From Pannonibacter tanglangensis (lineage in GTDB: Bacteria; Pseudomonadota; Alphaproteobacteria; Rhizobiales; Stappiaceae): a stretch of 64,000 nucleotides of DNA. The position numbers and the translations under genes are program-made. Numbering within the stretch: position 1 is the stretch's first letter; each line of letters opens with the position of its first letter. The notes under the pieces were generated by a model. The model ran no database searches, was not told where the DNA came from, and worked only from the letters and a program-made list of their open reading frames with translations. The stretch is from the NCBI RefSeq assembly GCF_009915685.1, contig NZ_JAABLP010000002.1; one strand, 5' to 3'. Of this stretch, positions 8,950 through 17,683 are shown one piece after another.

Positions 8950-9103
8950 GATGCTCTCCCCCCTTGAGGGGGAGATGCCCCCGGTCGGGGGCAGAGGGGG
9001 TATTGGGCCTGTCAGGAAAGAGTGAAGGTGGATCAGCGCGGCGGCGCTGCACCCCCCTCTGTCCGCATGCGCGGACATCTCCCCCTCAAGGGGGGAGAGG
9101 GGG
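8950..9103. repeat. Intergenic inverted repeat (REP/RIME-like)
   Basis: Two arms face each other. The left arm near 8953-9000 (CTCTCCCCCCTTGAGGGGGA, then GATGCCCCC) is matched in reverse complement by the right arm near 9055-9103 (ending CATCTCCCCCTCAAGGGGGG). Each arm also holds a short palindrome, CCCCCTTGAGGGGG. The arms agree at about 30 of 45 positions, diverging in the middle. This resembles palindromic mosaic elements of Rhizobiales genomes. The 8768-9165 spacer contains no supported gene. Confidence 0.7.
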
Positions 9104-9165
9104 GCCGCGGTCAGTTTGTTCAACACCGGCGAGGGCGGGTTTCTGATCGCCAACCGCTCGGTGTC

Positions 9166-9414
9166 TCACCGCCGGTCGTGGCGCTCCAGGGCGGAGAGGT
9201 CGTCGCTCAGATCGTCGAAGCGGCGGGCGGCGAGGGCGGCGGCATCCCGCACGCCTTGCGTATAGAAGGCGCTGCCGGCTTCCTGGCTCAGGAAATCGAG
9301 GAGACGCAGCGCGTCCATGTTGCCAAGATCGATGTCCAGCTCGGTGCGGCAGAAGGCGGCAAGACGGCTGGCGATGTCACTCTGGAGGTCGCGGGGCAGT
9401 TCGAGCTTGCTCAT
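9166..9414 (-). CDS. DUF2164 family protein
   Basis: This small 82-residue protein begins MSKLELPRDLQSDIASRLA and contains the DUF2164 core: an acidic LDIDLGNMDALRLLDFLSQE stretch followed by SAFYTQGVRDA, close to the family pattern of a conserved aromatic before N/TQGV. The function of DUF2164 is unknown. It starts 33 bases after purQ ends on the same strand, so it is probably the last gene of a purS-purQ-DUF2164 transcript. No signal peptide or membrane segment is seen. Confidence 0.75.
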   Translation of the reverse strand: MSKLELPRDLQSDIASRLAAFCRTELDIDLGNMDALRLLDFLSQEAGSAFYTQGVRDAAALAARRFDDLSDDLSALERHDRR

Positions 9415-9447
9415 GTCCTGTCCCCGCGCCAGGTCTGGTGTTTCTGG

Positions 9448-10119
9448 TCAGGCGACCAGCTGGCCGACGAGGCTTTCGAACAGCTTGCGTCCGTCGCGGC
9501 CGCCCTGCAGATCCTCGATCAGGTTCTCCGGATGCGGCATCATGCCAAGGACATTGCCCTTGGCGTTGACGATGCCGGCGATGTCGTTCAGCGAGCCGTT
9601 CGGGTTCTGGCCATCCGCATAGCGGAACACGACCTGGCCGTTGTCCTCGATGGCCTTCAGCGTCTCGGCGTCGGCGAAGTAGTTGCCGTCATGGTGGGCA
9701 ATCGGGCAGCGCCAGACCTCGCCCTCCTGGAAGGCATTCGAGAAGGCGGTGCGGGCGTTGACGGTCTTGAGCTTCACTTCCTTGCAGATGAACTTCAGGC
9801 CGGCATTGCGCATCAGGGCGCCCGGCAGAAGGCCCGCCTCGGTGAGGATCTGGAAGCCGTTGCACACGCCCAGGACATGCACGCCCCTGGCGGCGCGCTC
9901 GATCACGGTCTGCAGCACCGGCGAGCGGGCGGCAATGGCGCCGCAGCGCAGGTAGTCGCCGTAAGAAAAGCCACCCGGGATGACGATGAGATCAACGTCC
10001 GGGATGTCGGTGTCCGTGTGCCAGACCGTTGCGGGCTTGCGGCCGGTGATCGTCTCCAGCGCATAGAGCATGTCGCGGTCGCGGTTGAGGCCTGGGCAGA
10101 GGATGACGGCGGACTTCAT
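9448..10119 (-). CDS. purQ: Phosphoribosylformylglycinamidine synthase subunit PurQ
   Basis: PurQ is the class I glutamine amidotransferase subunit that supplies ammonia to PurL. The 223-residue protein has the nucleophile Cys86 in GVCNGFQ and the His196/Glu198 pair in PHPEN, completing the triad. PGGFSYGDYLRCGAIA matches the oxyanion region. Length is normal. It follows purS by 66 bases on the same strand and precedes a DUF2164 gene; together with PurS and the distant PurL it forms the FGAM synthase complex. Confidence 0.96.
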   Translation of the reverse strand: MKSAVILCPGLNRDRDMLYALETITGRKPATVWHTDTDIPDVDLIVIPGGFSYGDYLRCGAIAARSPVLQTVIERAARGVHVLGVCNGFQILTEAGLLPGALMRNAGLKFICKEVKLKTVNARTAFSNAFQEGEVWRCPIAHHDGNYFADAETLKAIEDNGQVVFRYADGQNPNGSLNDIAGIVNAKGNVLGMMPHPENLIEDLQGGRDGRKLFESLVGQLVA

Positions 10120-10185
10120 GATCTCGGTTCCCCGTTGGTCTGGTTTGCGCCTTGAGCAGCAGCGGCCGGGCCGGCTGCCTCCGCT

Positions 10186-10425
10186 TCAGAGGATCTCGAT
10201 GGCGTAGTTCTCGATCACCGTGTTGGCGAGCAGCTTCTCGCACATGGCGGCGATCTCCTCGCGCGCCTTGGCCGCGTCCCGGTCACTCAGCTCGATGTCG
10301 AAGACCTTGCCCTGGCGCACGCCGCCGATGCCGCCGAAGCCGAGCGCGCCCAGCGCCCCCTCGATGGCCTTGCCCTGGGGATCCAGAACGCCGTTCTTCA
10401 GGGTGACGGTGACACGTGCCTTCAT
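10186..10425 (-). CDS. purS: Phosphoribosylformylglycinamidine synthase subunit PurS
   Basis: PurS is a small bridging subunit that holds PurL and PurQ together. The 79-residue protein reads MKARVTVTLKNGVLDPQGKA, then a helix and FGGIGGVRQGKVFDIEL, the canonical two-strand PurS pattern, and ends KLLANTVIENYAIEIL. It lies between purC and purQ; a terminator hairpin separates it from purC, so the purS-purQ genes may have their own promoter in the 10426-10540 spacer. Confidence 0.95.
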   Translation of the reverse strand: MKARVTVTLKNGVLDPQGKAIEGALGALGFGGIGGVRQGKVFDIELSDRDAAKAREEIAAMCEKLLANTVIENYAIEIL

Positions 10426-10540
10426 CGCTGTCGTCTTTCCGTTGATCGCCTCGGCCGCGGTGGGCCTTCCGTTGCGCGCTCCTTACACCAGAGAGGCCAG
10501 GCGCGAAAGAGCCAAGGACCCGCGCGGCACCCGGAAAAGC

Positions 10541-10574
10541 AAAAACCCCCGGCGAAGTGTTCGCCAGGGGTTTT
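10541..10574 (-). terminator. Terminator between purC and purS
   Basis: AACCCC(C)GGCGAA and TTCGCC(A)GGGGTT form a 13-bp stem with one mismatch around a GTG loop. On the minus strand it is followed by TTTTTG, 28 bases after the purC stop. Confidence 0.85.
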
Positions 10575-10601
10575 CCGTTTCGGGGGCGCGATGCCGGATG
10601 C

Positions 10602-11366
10602 TTACTGCACCAGCGTCGGGCCGGTGCCGCCGGGGCGCTCGTTGTCGTTCAGGATGCCCAGACGGCGGGCGACTTCCTGATAGGCCTCGAGCATGCCGCC
10701 GAGGTCGCGGCGGAAGCGGTCCTTGTCCATCTTCTCGTTGGTCGTGATGTCCCACAGGCGGCAGTTGTCCGGGGAAATCTCGTCGGCAACGACGATGCGC
10801 ATCATGTCGCCCTCGAACAGGCGGCCGCACTCGATCTTGAAATCGACGAGACGGATGCCGACGCCGAGGAACAGGCCGGACAGGAAATCGTTGACACGGA
10901 TGGCGAGCGCCATGATGTCGTCGAGCTCCTGCGGGGTGGCCCAGCCGAAGGCGGTGATGTGCTCTTCAGCGACCATCGGGTCGTTGAGGGCGTCGCTCTT
11001 GTAGTAGAACTCGATGATCGAGCGCGGCAGCTGGGTGCCTTCCTCGAGGCCGAGGCGCGAGGACAGCGAGCCGGCGGCGACGTTGCGCACCACGACTTCC
11101 AGCGGGATGATCTCGACTTCGCGGATCAGCTGCTCGCGCATGTTCATGCGGCGGATGAAATGGGTCGGAATGCCCATGCCGTTCAGCTGGTTGAAGATGT
11201 ATTCCGAGATCCGGTTGTTCAGGACGCCCTTGCCATCGACGATTTCGTGTTTCTTGGCGTTGAAGGCAGTCGCGTCGTCCTTGAAATGCTGGATCAAGGT
11301 TCCAGGCTCCGGGCCCTCATAGAGGATCTTGCCCTTGCCTTCATAGATGCGCCGGCGGCGATTCAT
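10602..11366 (-). CDS. purC: SAICAR synthetase PurC
   Basis: PurC joins aspartate to CAIR in purine synthesis. The 254-residue model starts MNRRRRIYEGKGK, the usual alphaproteobacterial N-terminus, with the ATP-binding YEGKGKILYEGP and signature segments IIPLEVVVRNVAAGSLSSR and LVDFKIECG, then VVADEISPDNCRLWD. An alternative Met 11 codons upstream (11399, MDFLKRTRYVP) has an AAGGAG site 12 bases ahead and cannot be excluded. The open frame reaches 11633, but that extension lacks similarity and runs into the divergent zeta-subunit promoter. A terminator follows the gene. Confidence 0.95.
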   Translation of the reverse strand: MNRRRRIYEGKGKILYEGPEPGTLIQHFKDDATAFNAKKHEIVDGKGVLNNRISEYIFNQLNGMGIPTHFIRRMNMREQLIREVEIIPLEVVVRNVAAGSLSSRLGLEEGTQLPRSIIEFYYKSDALNDPMVAEEHITAFGWATPQELDDIMALAIRVNDFLSGLFLGVGIRLVDFKIECGRLFEGDMMRIVVADEISPDNCRLWDITTNEKMDKDRFRRDLGGMLEAYQEVARRLGILNDNERPGGTGPTLVQ

Positions 11367-11674
11367 GGGCACGTACCGTGTTCGTTTGAGGAAATCCATC
11401 GAGGCGGGATGCTCCTTGGCGTCTGATTCCGGGTGTCGCGTGCGCTGACCAATCCCCTCGGTATCGACATTTAGCCCCGCATTAGCGGCGCGGAACTTAA
11501 CCGATCCTTCGCAAAAGCACAATGAGCGCGGGCCGGTCTTTTCCCGAACCTCCGCACGACTGCTTAATTGCGGCGATAGCGCGTTGATTTGAATGACAGC
11601 GGACGATATTGAGAAGCCCGAATGAGCCCCCATATGGGGAGCAGACCACCTGTCCGCCAGTGAGGAGGCACCCG
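11367..11674. other. Divergent promoter spacer, purC / ATPase zeta
   Basis: About 308 bases between two divergent genes. No gene is supported. It must hold promoters for both; a GAGGAGG ribosome site at about 11663 belongs to the zeta gene. No purine riboswitch fold was recognised by eye. Confidence 0.5.
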
Positions 11675-11998
11675 ATGAGCACGTTTGATGACCGTCAGCA
11701 GGGCTTCGAGGGCAAGTTTGCCCATGACGAAGAACTGCGTTTCAAGGCGACGGCCCGTCGCAACAAGCTGCTTGGCCTTTGGGCGGCCGAACGGCTTGGC
11801 CTGTCCGGCGAGCAGGCGGAAGCCTATGCCAAGGAAGTCGTGCGCGCCGACTTCGAGGAAGCCGGCGACGAGGACGTGTTCCGCAAGATCCGGGCCGATT
11901 TCGACAACGGGTCCGTCGACCAGTCCGACCACCAGATCCGCCGCACGATGGACGAGCTGATGCACACCGCCATCGACCAGATCCAGAAGGGCGAGTAA
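11675..11998 (+). CDS. F1-ATPase inhibitor zeta subunit (DUF1476)
   Basis: This 107-residue four-helix protein is the alphaproteobacterial zeta subunit, which blocks reverse rotation of F1FO-ATPase. It begins MSTFDDRQQGFEGKFAHDEE, the inhibitory N-terminal region, and continues with FKATARRNKLLGLWAAERLG and a C-terminal helix RRTMDELMHTAIDQIQKGE, matching DUF1476 throughout. The ATG at 11675 has a GAGGAGG site; upstream in-frame codons are unlikely to be used. A terminator follows directly, so it is monocistronic. It is far from any atp operon, as is usual for this gene. Confidence 0.92.
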   Translation: MSTFDDRQQGFEGKFAHDEELRFKATARRNKLLGLWAAERLGLSGEQAEAYAKEVVRADFEEAGDEDVFRKIRADFDNGSVDQSDHQIRRTMDELMHTAIDQIQKGE

Positions 11999-12020
11999 GC
12001 CGTTCTCCGATGAGCCTTCG

Positions 12021-12050
12021 AGACCCCGCTTCGGCGGGGTCTTTGTTTTT
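12021..12050 (+). terminator. Intrinsic terminator after ATPase zeta gene
   Basis: GACCCCGC and GCGGGGTC form a perfect 8-bp stem with a TTCG tetraloop, followed by TTTGTTTTT. Confidence 0.95.
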
Positions 12051-12223
12051 GGGCCCCGCAAACGCGCGTCTTGACCAGCGGTGCACTTGTTTGAGGGTGC
12101 CGGACAGCCTGCGGTGTCGCATGGCTTGCCGGCGCGGTGCGAACCGGCTTTGATCCCGCTCCAACCGGACGGCGCTGGCGAACCTCTCGCTACGCGGTCG
12201 AGACAGTTCAGGGATCCAAGATC

Positions 12224-12997
12224 ATGTCCAATGCACCCCAGCCCAGCCTCGCCACGCGTCTGCGTGCGGGCGAAACCATCGTGACCGCCTGGTCCAACCT
12301 GGCCGTTCCGATCCTCGCCGAAGTCATGGGCCGGGCCGGGTATCCGTGTGTCACGCTCGACATGCAGCATGGCATGCATGACATTGCCAGCCTGCGGGAC
12401 GGGCTGGCGGCCATCGCCCTGTCGGGTGCGCACCGGGCCGTCCGCATTCCGGTCGGCGAATCGGGCACGGCCAGCCGGGCGCTCGATTTCGGCGCCGAGC
12501 TGGTCATCGCCCCGATGATCAACTCCGCCGCCGAGGCGCGGGCCTTTGCCGACGCGATGAAATACCCGCCGGTTGGCGCGCGCAGCTGGGGACCGCAGCG
12601 CGGCGCGATGCTGGCCGGCAAGTCGCCCGCCGACTATCTGGCGAGTGCCAACACCGAGCTTCTGTCACTGGCGATGATCGAAACGCCGGAGGCCATCGCC
12701 GCGCTGGACGACATCCTTGCCGAGCCGGGGATCGATGGCATCTTCGTCGGCCCGAGTGACCTGTCGCTGACGCTGAACAAGGGGGCAAGGCTCGATCCGG
12801 GCGGCCCCCTGACGATGGCAGCCGCGCAGGACATCGCCGCACGCACGCGCGCGGCCGGCAAGATCGCCGGCATCTTCTGCCTGGAGGCCTCCGGCGTCGC
12901 CCAGGCCCGGGACATGGGCTACAGCTTCATCGCCCATGGCGTCGACCTGACGCTGTTCTCCGCCGCGCTGAAGGACACGCTGGCGCGGATCGGGTGA
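12224..12997 (+). CDS. HpcH/HpaI family aldolase
   Basis: The 257-residue protein is a class II, metal-dependent HpcH/HpaI aldolase/citrate-lyase-like enzyme, which cleaves 2-keto-3-deoxy acids to pyruvate and an aldehyde. Visible motifs are VTLDMQHGMHD near residue 45, the phosphate or carboxylate loop RIPVGESG, the metal Glu in MIETPEA and the Asp in FVGPSDLS. The GTG/ATG codons upstream were rejected because the family match begins at the ATG at 12224. It stands between the zeta gene and the convergent RBBP9-type gene, so its pathway is not indicated by context. Confidence 0.85.
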   Translation: MSNAPQPSLATRLRAGETIVTAWSNLAVPILAEVMGRAGYPCVTLDMQHGMHDIASLRDGLAAIALSGAHRAVRIPVGESGTASRALDFGAELVIAPMINSAAEARAFADAMKYPPVGARSWGPQRGAMLAGKSPADYLASANTELLSLAMIETPEAIAALDDILAEPGIDGIFVGPSDLSLTLNKGARLDPGGPLTMAAAQDIAARTRAAGKIAGIFCLEASGVAQARDMGYSFIAHGVDLTLFSAALKDTLARIG

Positions 12998-13043
12998 CAA
13001 GAGGGCGGGCAGGGCAGGGCGCAGCCGGCTGACTGGCGCGGCG

Positions 13044-13598
13044 TTACAGCCGCGCCATGAAATGGGCGAAGGACATCATGCCCTCCGGCCAGGGGCCGTG
13101 CCCGCTTTCCAGGTTGATGTGGCCGGCGTGACCGGCGTCCTGCAGCGTGGCGCCCCAGGCCATGGCCAGCCCGCGCGCGACCTCGAAGTCGCAGTAGGCG
13201 TCATTCCGGCTGGCGACCACATGGGTGCGGAAGGGCAGGGGCAGGCGCGGCACCGGCACGAAGTCGCCGCCGTCGAACTCCGGCACGAGGCCCGGGCGGT
13301 CCCAGTCGGAGGGGGCGACGAGGAACGCGCCCCTGACCTTCTCCTGCGGCAGACCCTGCGCGCCATGGGCGACGAGAACGCAGCCCAGCGAATGGGCCAC
13401 CAGCACGACCGGCCGGGTGGCCTTCCCGATCTCGGCGCGCAGGGTCTCCATCCAGACCTTCTTCGACGGCGTCAGCCAGTTGTCCTGCTCGACGACGCGG
13501 GCGGTCGAGATCTTGTCCGCCCAGCGACGCATCCAGTGGCCCGGCCCGGCATTGCCGAAGCCGGGAATGAGCAGGATCTCAGCCTCTGCCGTCTTCAT
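13044..13598 (-). CDS. RBBP9/YdeN-type alpha/beta hydrolase
   Basis: This 184-residue single-domain serine hydrolase belongs to the RBBP9/YdeN family. It has the family start LLIPGFGNAGPGHWMRRW, the nucleophile Ser70 in VAHSLGC, a likely Asp133 in SRNDAYC and His160 in HAGHIN. The substrate is unknown. It starts only 4 bases after the purB stop, so the two are co-transcribed; the link to purine synthesis is positional only. Confidence 0.85.
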   Translation of the reverse strand: MKTAEAEILLIPGFGNAGPGHWMRRWADKISTARVVEQDNWLTPSKKVWMETLRAEIGKATRPVVLVAHSLGCVLVAHGAQGLPQEKVRGAFLVAPSDWDRPGLVPEFDGGDFVPVPRLPLPFRTHVVASRNDAYCDFEVARGLAMAWGATLQDAGHAGHINLESGHGPWPEGMMSFAHFMARL

Positions 13599-13602
13599 CG
13601 CC

Positions 13603-14931
13603 TTACGCCTCGCCGAATACCCGCTTGAAGATCACGTCGACATTCTTGGTGTGGTAGCCAAGGTCGAAGCGGGCGCGGATCTCGTCTTCCGACAGATACT
13701 TGCGCACGTCGGCGTCGTTGAGCAGCTCGGTCAGGAAGTCGACCGAGGCGCTGCCGGCGACCTGGTAGCTCTCCCAGACCTTCATGGCGTTGCGCTGGAC
13801 GAGACGGTAGGCATCCTCGCGCGAGGAGCCGGCCTGGGTCAGCGCCAGCAGGATGCGCTGCGAGTGCACCAGGCCGCCGAGGCGGTCCATGTTGCCCATC
13901 ATGCGCTCCGGATAGACCAGCAGCTTGTCGATGACGTTGGTCAGCCGCACCAGGGCGAAGTCGAGCGTGATGGTCGCGTCCGGGCCGATCATGCGCTCGA
14001 CGGAGGAATGCGAGATGTCGCGCTCGTGCCAGAGGGCCACGTTCTCCATCGCCGGGATGGCGTAGCCGCGCACCAGGCGGGCCAGACCGGTGAGGTTCTC
14101 GGTCAGCACCGGGTTGCGCTTGTGCGGCATCGCCGAGGAGCCCTTCTGGCCGGGGGAGAAATACTCCTCCGCTTCCAGCACTTCCGTGCGCTGCAGGTGG
14201 CGCACTTCGGTCGCAAGGCGCTCGATCGACGAGGCGATGACGCCGAGCGTGGCGAAATACATCGCATGGCGGTCGCGCGGGATGACCTGGGTGGAGACCG
14301 GCTCGGCCTTCAGGCCCATGGCCTCGGCGACGTGTTCCTCGACGCGCGGGTCGATGTTGGCGAAGGTGCCGACCGCGCCGGAGATGGCACAGGTGGCGAT
14401 TTCCTCGCGCGCATGCAGCAGGCGGGTGCGGCAGCGGTCGAACTCGGCATAGGCCTGGGCGAGCTTCAGGCCGAAGGTGACCGGCTCGGCATGGATGCCA
14501 TGCGAGCGGCCGATGGTGACGGTGTCCTTGTGCTCGAAGGCACGGCGCTTGAGGGCGGCGAGCAGCGCGTCCATGTCCTTCAGCAGCAGGTCGGTCGCCT
14601 TGACCAGCTGCACGTTGAAGCAGGTGTCGAGCACGTCGGAGGAGGTCATGCCCTGGTGCACGAAGCGGGCATCCGGACCGACGATCTCGGCCAGATGGGT
14701 CAGGAAGGCGATGACGTCATGCTTGGTCTCGCGCTCGATCTCGTCGATGCGCTCGATGTCGAAGGTGGCCTTGCCGCCCTTGTCCCAGATGGTCCTTGCC
14801 GCGTCCTTCGGGATCACGCCCAGTTCCGCCAGCGCGTCGCAGGCATGGGCCTCGATCTCGAACCAGATGCGGAACTTCGTCTCTGGCGACCAGATGGCGA
14901 CCATGTCGGGGCGGGAATAGCGCGGGATCAT
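13603..14931 (-). CDS. purB: Adenylosuccinate lyase PurB
   Basis: PurB catalyses two fumarate-releasing steps: SAICAR to AICAR and adenylosuccinate to AMP. The 442-residue protein starts MIPRYSRPDMVAIWS and carries the superfamily signature GSSAMPHKRNP at 264-274, the catalytic base region TSSDV (97-100) and RSHGIHAEP with a conserved His. Length is typical of the short, Bacillus-like class. It is the first gene of a two-gene unit with the RBBP9-type hydrolase. Confidence 0.96.
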   Translation of the reverse strand: MIPRYSRPDMVAIWSPETKFRIWFEIEAHACDALAELGVIPKDAARTIWDKGGKATFDIERIDEIERETKHDVIAFLTHLAEIVGPDARFVHQGMTSSDVLDTCFNVQLVKATDLLLKDMDALLAALKRRAFEHKDTVTIGRSHGIHAEPVTFGLKLAQAYAEFDRCRTRLLHAREEIATCAISGAVGTFANIDPRVEEHVAEAMGLKAEPVSTQVIPRDRHAMYFATLGVIASSIERLATEVRHLQRTEVLEAEEYFSPGQKGSSAMPHKRNPVLTENLTGLARLVRGYAIPAMENVALWHERDISHSSVERMIGPDATITLDFALVRLTNVIDKLLVYPERMMGNMDRLGGLVHSQRILLALTQAGSSREDAYRLVQRNAMKVWESYQVAGSASVDFLTELLNDADVRKYLSEDEIRARFDLGYHTKNVDVIFKRVFGEA

Positions 14932-15007
14932 CGCGGGCCTCGTCTATCGGGGGAGCGTTGGGCGTCGCAATAGCAGGAACCGCCCGGAACCTCAATCAGC
15001 CCGGATG

Positions 15008-15547
15008 TCAGCCCCGCAGTCCGCCCCGCAGCCCGTCTGGCCGGCAGCCCTCCTGGTCCTCGCGCTGGCGCCGGCGCACGAACACGACCGCTGCCCCGAC
15101 CAGCAGCGGCAGCCCGGCCGGCAGCAGGATGCGCAGGCCGTCGATGGCAAAGAGATAGGCGGCGTTGAGGCCGGTGACCAGCGTCTCGATCACCCAGCCG
15201 ACCGACAGCATCGGCTGGTGCCACTGGGCGTAGTAGGCGCGGAACTGCAGGAAATACAGCAAGGACGTTGCCCCGACCGTGGCAAGGCCGAGGCACAGGA
15301 ACAGGGCGGCAAAGCGCGCGGACGGGACCCGCCGCCAGTCCGACAGCCACAGCGCCAGCGGCCAGCCGACGATGGCCCCCGCCAGCCCGCCGACGGCAAA
15401 AAGCCCGATGAGGGCGACGGCCCGCGGCGTCAGCGGTTCCTCGGCCAGGGCGAGGTGCAGGCCCGCCAGCCCCGCCGTTACCAGGGGCCAGATCAGCGCG
15501 GCCAGCAGCACCTCGCGGCTTCTCGCGGCCGGCGCCTTGAAATTCAT
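15008..15547 (-). CDS. Uncharacterised inner-membrane protein
   Basis: The 179-residue protein has four likely membrane helices (about residues 14-35, 43-68, 80-103 and 117-155), separated by short loops, and a basic C-terminal tail RRRQREDQEG. The sequence is hydrophobic and Leu/Ala/Gly rich with no recognisable catalytic motif. It lies divergent from the FAD oxidoreductase gene with a 49-base spacer, so they may share regulation. Codon use fits the neighbours. No function is assigned. Confidence 0.65.
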   Translation of the reverse strand: MNFKAPAARSREVLLAALIWPLVTAGLAGLHLALAEEPLTPRAVALIGLFAVGGLAGAIVGWPLALWLSDWRRVPSARFAALFLCLGLATVGATSLLYFLQFRAYYAQWHQPMLSVGWVIETLVTGLNAAYLFAIDGLRILLPAGLPLLVGAAVVFVRRRQREDQEGCRPDGLRGGLRG

Positions 15548-15596
15548 TGCGGAATTATCCCTGTGTCTTGTTGCGTTTCAGGGTATATGCCGGAGA

Positions 15597-16883
15597 ATGC
15601 CGGTGGCAACATCCGGTGAACCGTCGCGGGCAGGTGCGGGAGTGCAAAGTGTAGACGTCATCGTGCTGGGGGCTGGTATCGTCGGGTCCTCGACGGCCTT
15701 GCAGCTCCAGCGCAAGGGGCTTGACGTCGCCCTTGTCGATCGCCGGCAACCCGGCGAGGAAACCTCCCATGGCAACGCCGGCATCATTGAACGCAACGGT
15801 TTCGTGCCGATCGGCTTCCCCGAGGACTGGCGCTTCCTCGCCGATATCGTCCTCGGGCGCACGCCTGCGGTCAACTACGACCTGAAGACGGTCCTGCGCA
15901 TCCTGCCCTGGCTCAGGGCGCTGCGCCGCGAATCGGCCCGGCCGGCGCTGCAGCGCTTTGCCCATGCCATCGACAGTTTCGAGCGTCACGCGGTCGCCGA
16001 GCACCAGACACTGGCGGCGCTCGCGTCCTGCGAGCGGCTGTACCGCAAGACCGGCTGGCTGCATCTCTACCGCACCGAGGCGGCCTATCGGGCCGGGGAA
16101 ACCGAACGGCATTTCGCCCGGATCTTCGGCGCCGAATACCAGGAGCTGGGCCCGCTGGAGATCAACGAGCTGGAACCGGCGCTGATGGCGGACACCTGCC
16201 GCGGCGTGTTCTGGCCGGAAAGCCAGTCGGTCTCCAGCCCCGGCGGGGTGACAAAGGCCTTCGCCAAGGCCGTCACCGACCGGGGCGGGCATCTCTATCT
16301 CGGCGACGCCCGGCGGCTCAGCCGCTCGCGCGGGGGCTGGGCGCTGGCCACGGATCGCGGGCCGGTGTGGGGGCGGGCGGCCGTCATCTGTCTCGGGCCC
16401 TGGGCCCCGGACCTCCTGAAGACCCTCGGCCTGCGCTTCCCGATGATCGTCAAGCGCGGCTATCACCTGCACTACAAGCCTCCGGCCAACGTGTCGCTGA
16501 CCCGGCCTGTTGTCGATCTGGAAAACGGCTTCGTGCTGACGCCGATGGAGAAGGGGATCCGGCTCACCACCGGCATCGAGTTCCGCGACCGCGATGCGCC
16601 GCCCTCGCCGGTGCAGGTGACGCGCGCGCTGGCCAGGGCGCGGGAAATCCTGCCGCTCGGCATCCCGGTGGAATCAGAGCCCTGGATGGGCGCTCGCCCC
16701 TGCCTGCCGGACTCGCTGCCCGTTACCGGGGCGGCCCCCGGCGAATCGGGCCTGTGGCTGAATTTCGGCCATGGCCACGTGGGCTTCACGCTCGGGCCGG
16801 TCACCGGCCGGCTGGTGGCGGAGATGATCACCGGCCAGGTCCCCTTCGTGGACCCAGGCCCGCTGTCGCCCACCCGGTTTTGA
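15597..16883 (+). CDS. FAD-dependent D-amino-acid dehydrogenase-like oxidoreductase
   Basis: The 428-residue protein is of the DAO/DadA superfamily. The dinucleotide fold VIVLGAGIVGSSTA is at about 21-34 (GxGxxG 25-30), followed by DRRQPGEETSHGNAGII, a DadA-like flavin-contact segment. The C-terminal part reads GHGHVGFTLGPVTGRLVAEM, the usual FAD-binding end. Members oxidise D-amino acids or related amines. The start is uncertain: ATG at 15597 has GGAG only two bases ahead; a GTG at 15642, just before the FAD fold, is a possible alternative. It converges on the Lrp regulator gene. Confidence 0.85.
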   Translation: MPVATSGEPSRAGAGVQSVDVIVLGAGIVGSSTALQLQRKGLDVALVDRRQPGEETSHGNAGIIERNGFVPIGFPEDWRFLADIVLGRTPAVNYDLKTVLRILPWLRALRRESARPALQRFAHAIDSFERHAVAEHQTLAALASCERLYRKTGWLHLYRTEAAYRAGETERHFARIFGAEYQELGPLEINELEPALMADTCRGVFWPESQSVSSPGGVTKAFAKAVTDRGGHLYLGDARRLSRSRGGWALATDRGPVWGRAAVICLGPWAPDLLKTLGLRFPMIVKRGYHLHYKPPANVSLTRPVVDLENGFVLTPMEKGIRLTTGIEFRDRDAPPSPVQVTRALARAREILPLGIPVESEPWMGARPCLPDSLPVTGAAPGESGLWLNFGHGHVGFTLGPVTGRLVAEMITGQVPFVDPGPLSPTRF

Positions 16884-17049
16884 TCGCGGGTGCCTTCGCG
16901 CCATTGGCGCAGGGCCTCTCTCTTCCCTGGAGGGGGAGAGGGGCGCTGCGGGGTTCCGACTGTGGTTTCTCGCGATTACTCAGCCGCAAGAATACGCGTC
17001 AGCCGCAAGCTGCTGGTGATGGCGTGAATGCCGCTTTCTGGCGTTTTCC

Positions 17050-17529
17050 TCAGCGTTCGCGCAGCGGCAGCGCCACCGTGTCCTTCACCGTGTTGACCAC
17101 GATCCGGGACTGCACGTCGGAGACCAGCGTGTTGTCGAGGAGCTTCAGCCGCAGGAAGTTGTCATAGGCCTTGATGTCGTCGGTGACGACCTTGATCAGA
17201 TAGTCGACCGCGCCGGTGATCCGCTCGCAGGTGACGACTTCCGGCCAGTGATGCACGAGCTTGTCGAAGGTCTCCATGTTCTCGCGGCTCGGCACCGTGA
17301 GCTTCACGAAGGCATAGGACACGAAGCCGAGACCGACCGATTCCCGGTCGACGACGGCCACCACCTGGCGGATGACCCCCATTTCCTTCAGCTTCTTGAT
17401 GCGACGCCAGCACGGCGTCTGGCTCATCCCGGCAGCCTTGGCAATTTCGGCAATGGATTGTGAGGCGTCCCTTTGGAGCACCCGCAAGACACGAATGTCC
17501 GATGGATCGAGGAGAAAATTTTCAGTCAT
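17050..17529 (-). CDS. Lrp/AsnC family transcriptional regulator
   Basis: The 159-residue protein has an N-terminal winged helix (LDPSDIRVLRVLQRDASQSI through AGMSQTPCWRRIKKLKEMGVI) and a C-terminal RAM ligand domain (FVKLTVPSRENMETFDK, ERITGAVDYLIKVVTDDI). The start at 17529 (MTENFLLDP) matches the family; the frame upstream to 17652 lacks similarity. It is divergent from the indolepyruvate oxidoreductase gene, 154 bases apart. Lrp-type regulators commonly control the adjacent amino-acid catabolic gene, so it probably responds to an aromatic or branched amino acid and controls that oxidoreductase. Confidence 0.92.
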   Translation of the reverse strand: MTENFLLDPSDIRVLRVLQRDASQSIAEIAKAAGMSQTPCWRRIKKLKEMGVIRQVVAVVDRESVGLGFVSYAFVKLTVPSRENMETFDKLVHHWPEVVTCERITGAVDYLIKVVTDDIKAYDNFLRLKLLDNTLVSDVQSRIVVNTVKDTVALPLRER

Positions 17530-17683
17530 TCCCGGCTTCTTGGAAGGATTGCGCCACTTCGGGCTCTTGTGGCGGCACAATAGCACAGAAATCGCTGCGG
17601 AAAAGGAGGATATTGGTCGGCAGAAGGGCTGAGTTCTGACGGCGCTGACCACCCGCCGGACGACCGGCCGAGGAGGGGATCCG

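Noticed and set aside
11675..11998. DUF1476 gene as a generic unknown
   Set aside because: The sequence is a full-length match to the ATPase zeta subunit, so a hypothetical call would be too weak.
16915..16960. Possible second copy of the inverted-repeat element (CTCTCTTCCCTGGAGGGGGA)
   Set aside because: Only about 20 bases resemble the element and no opposing arm was found.
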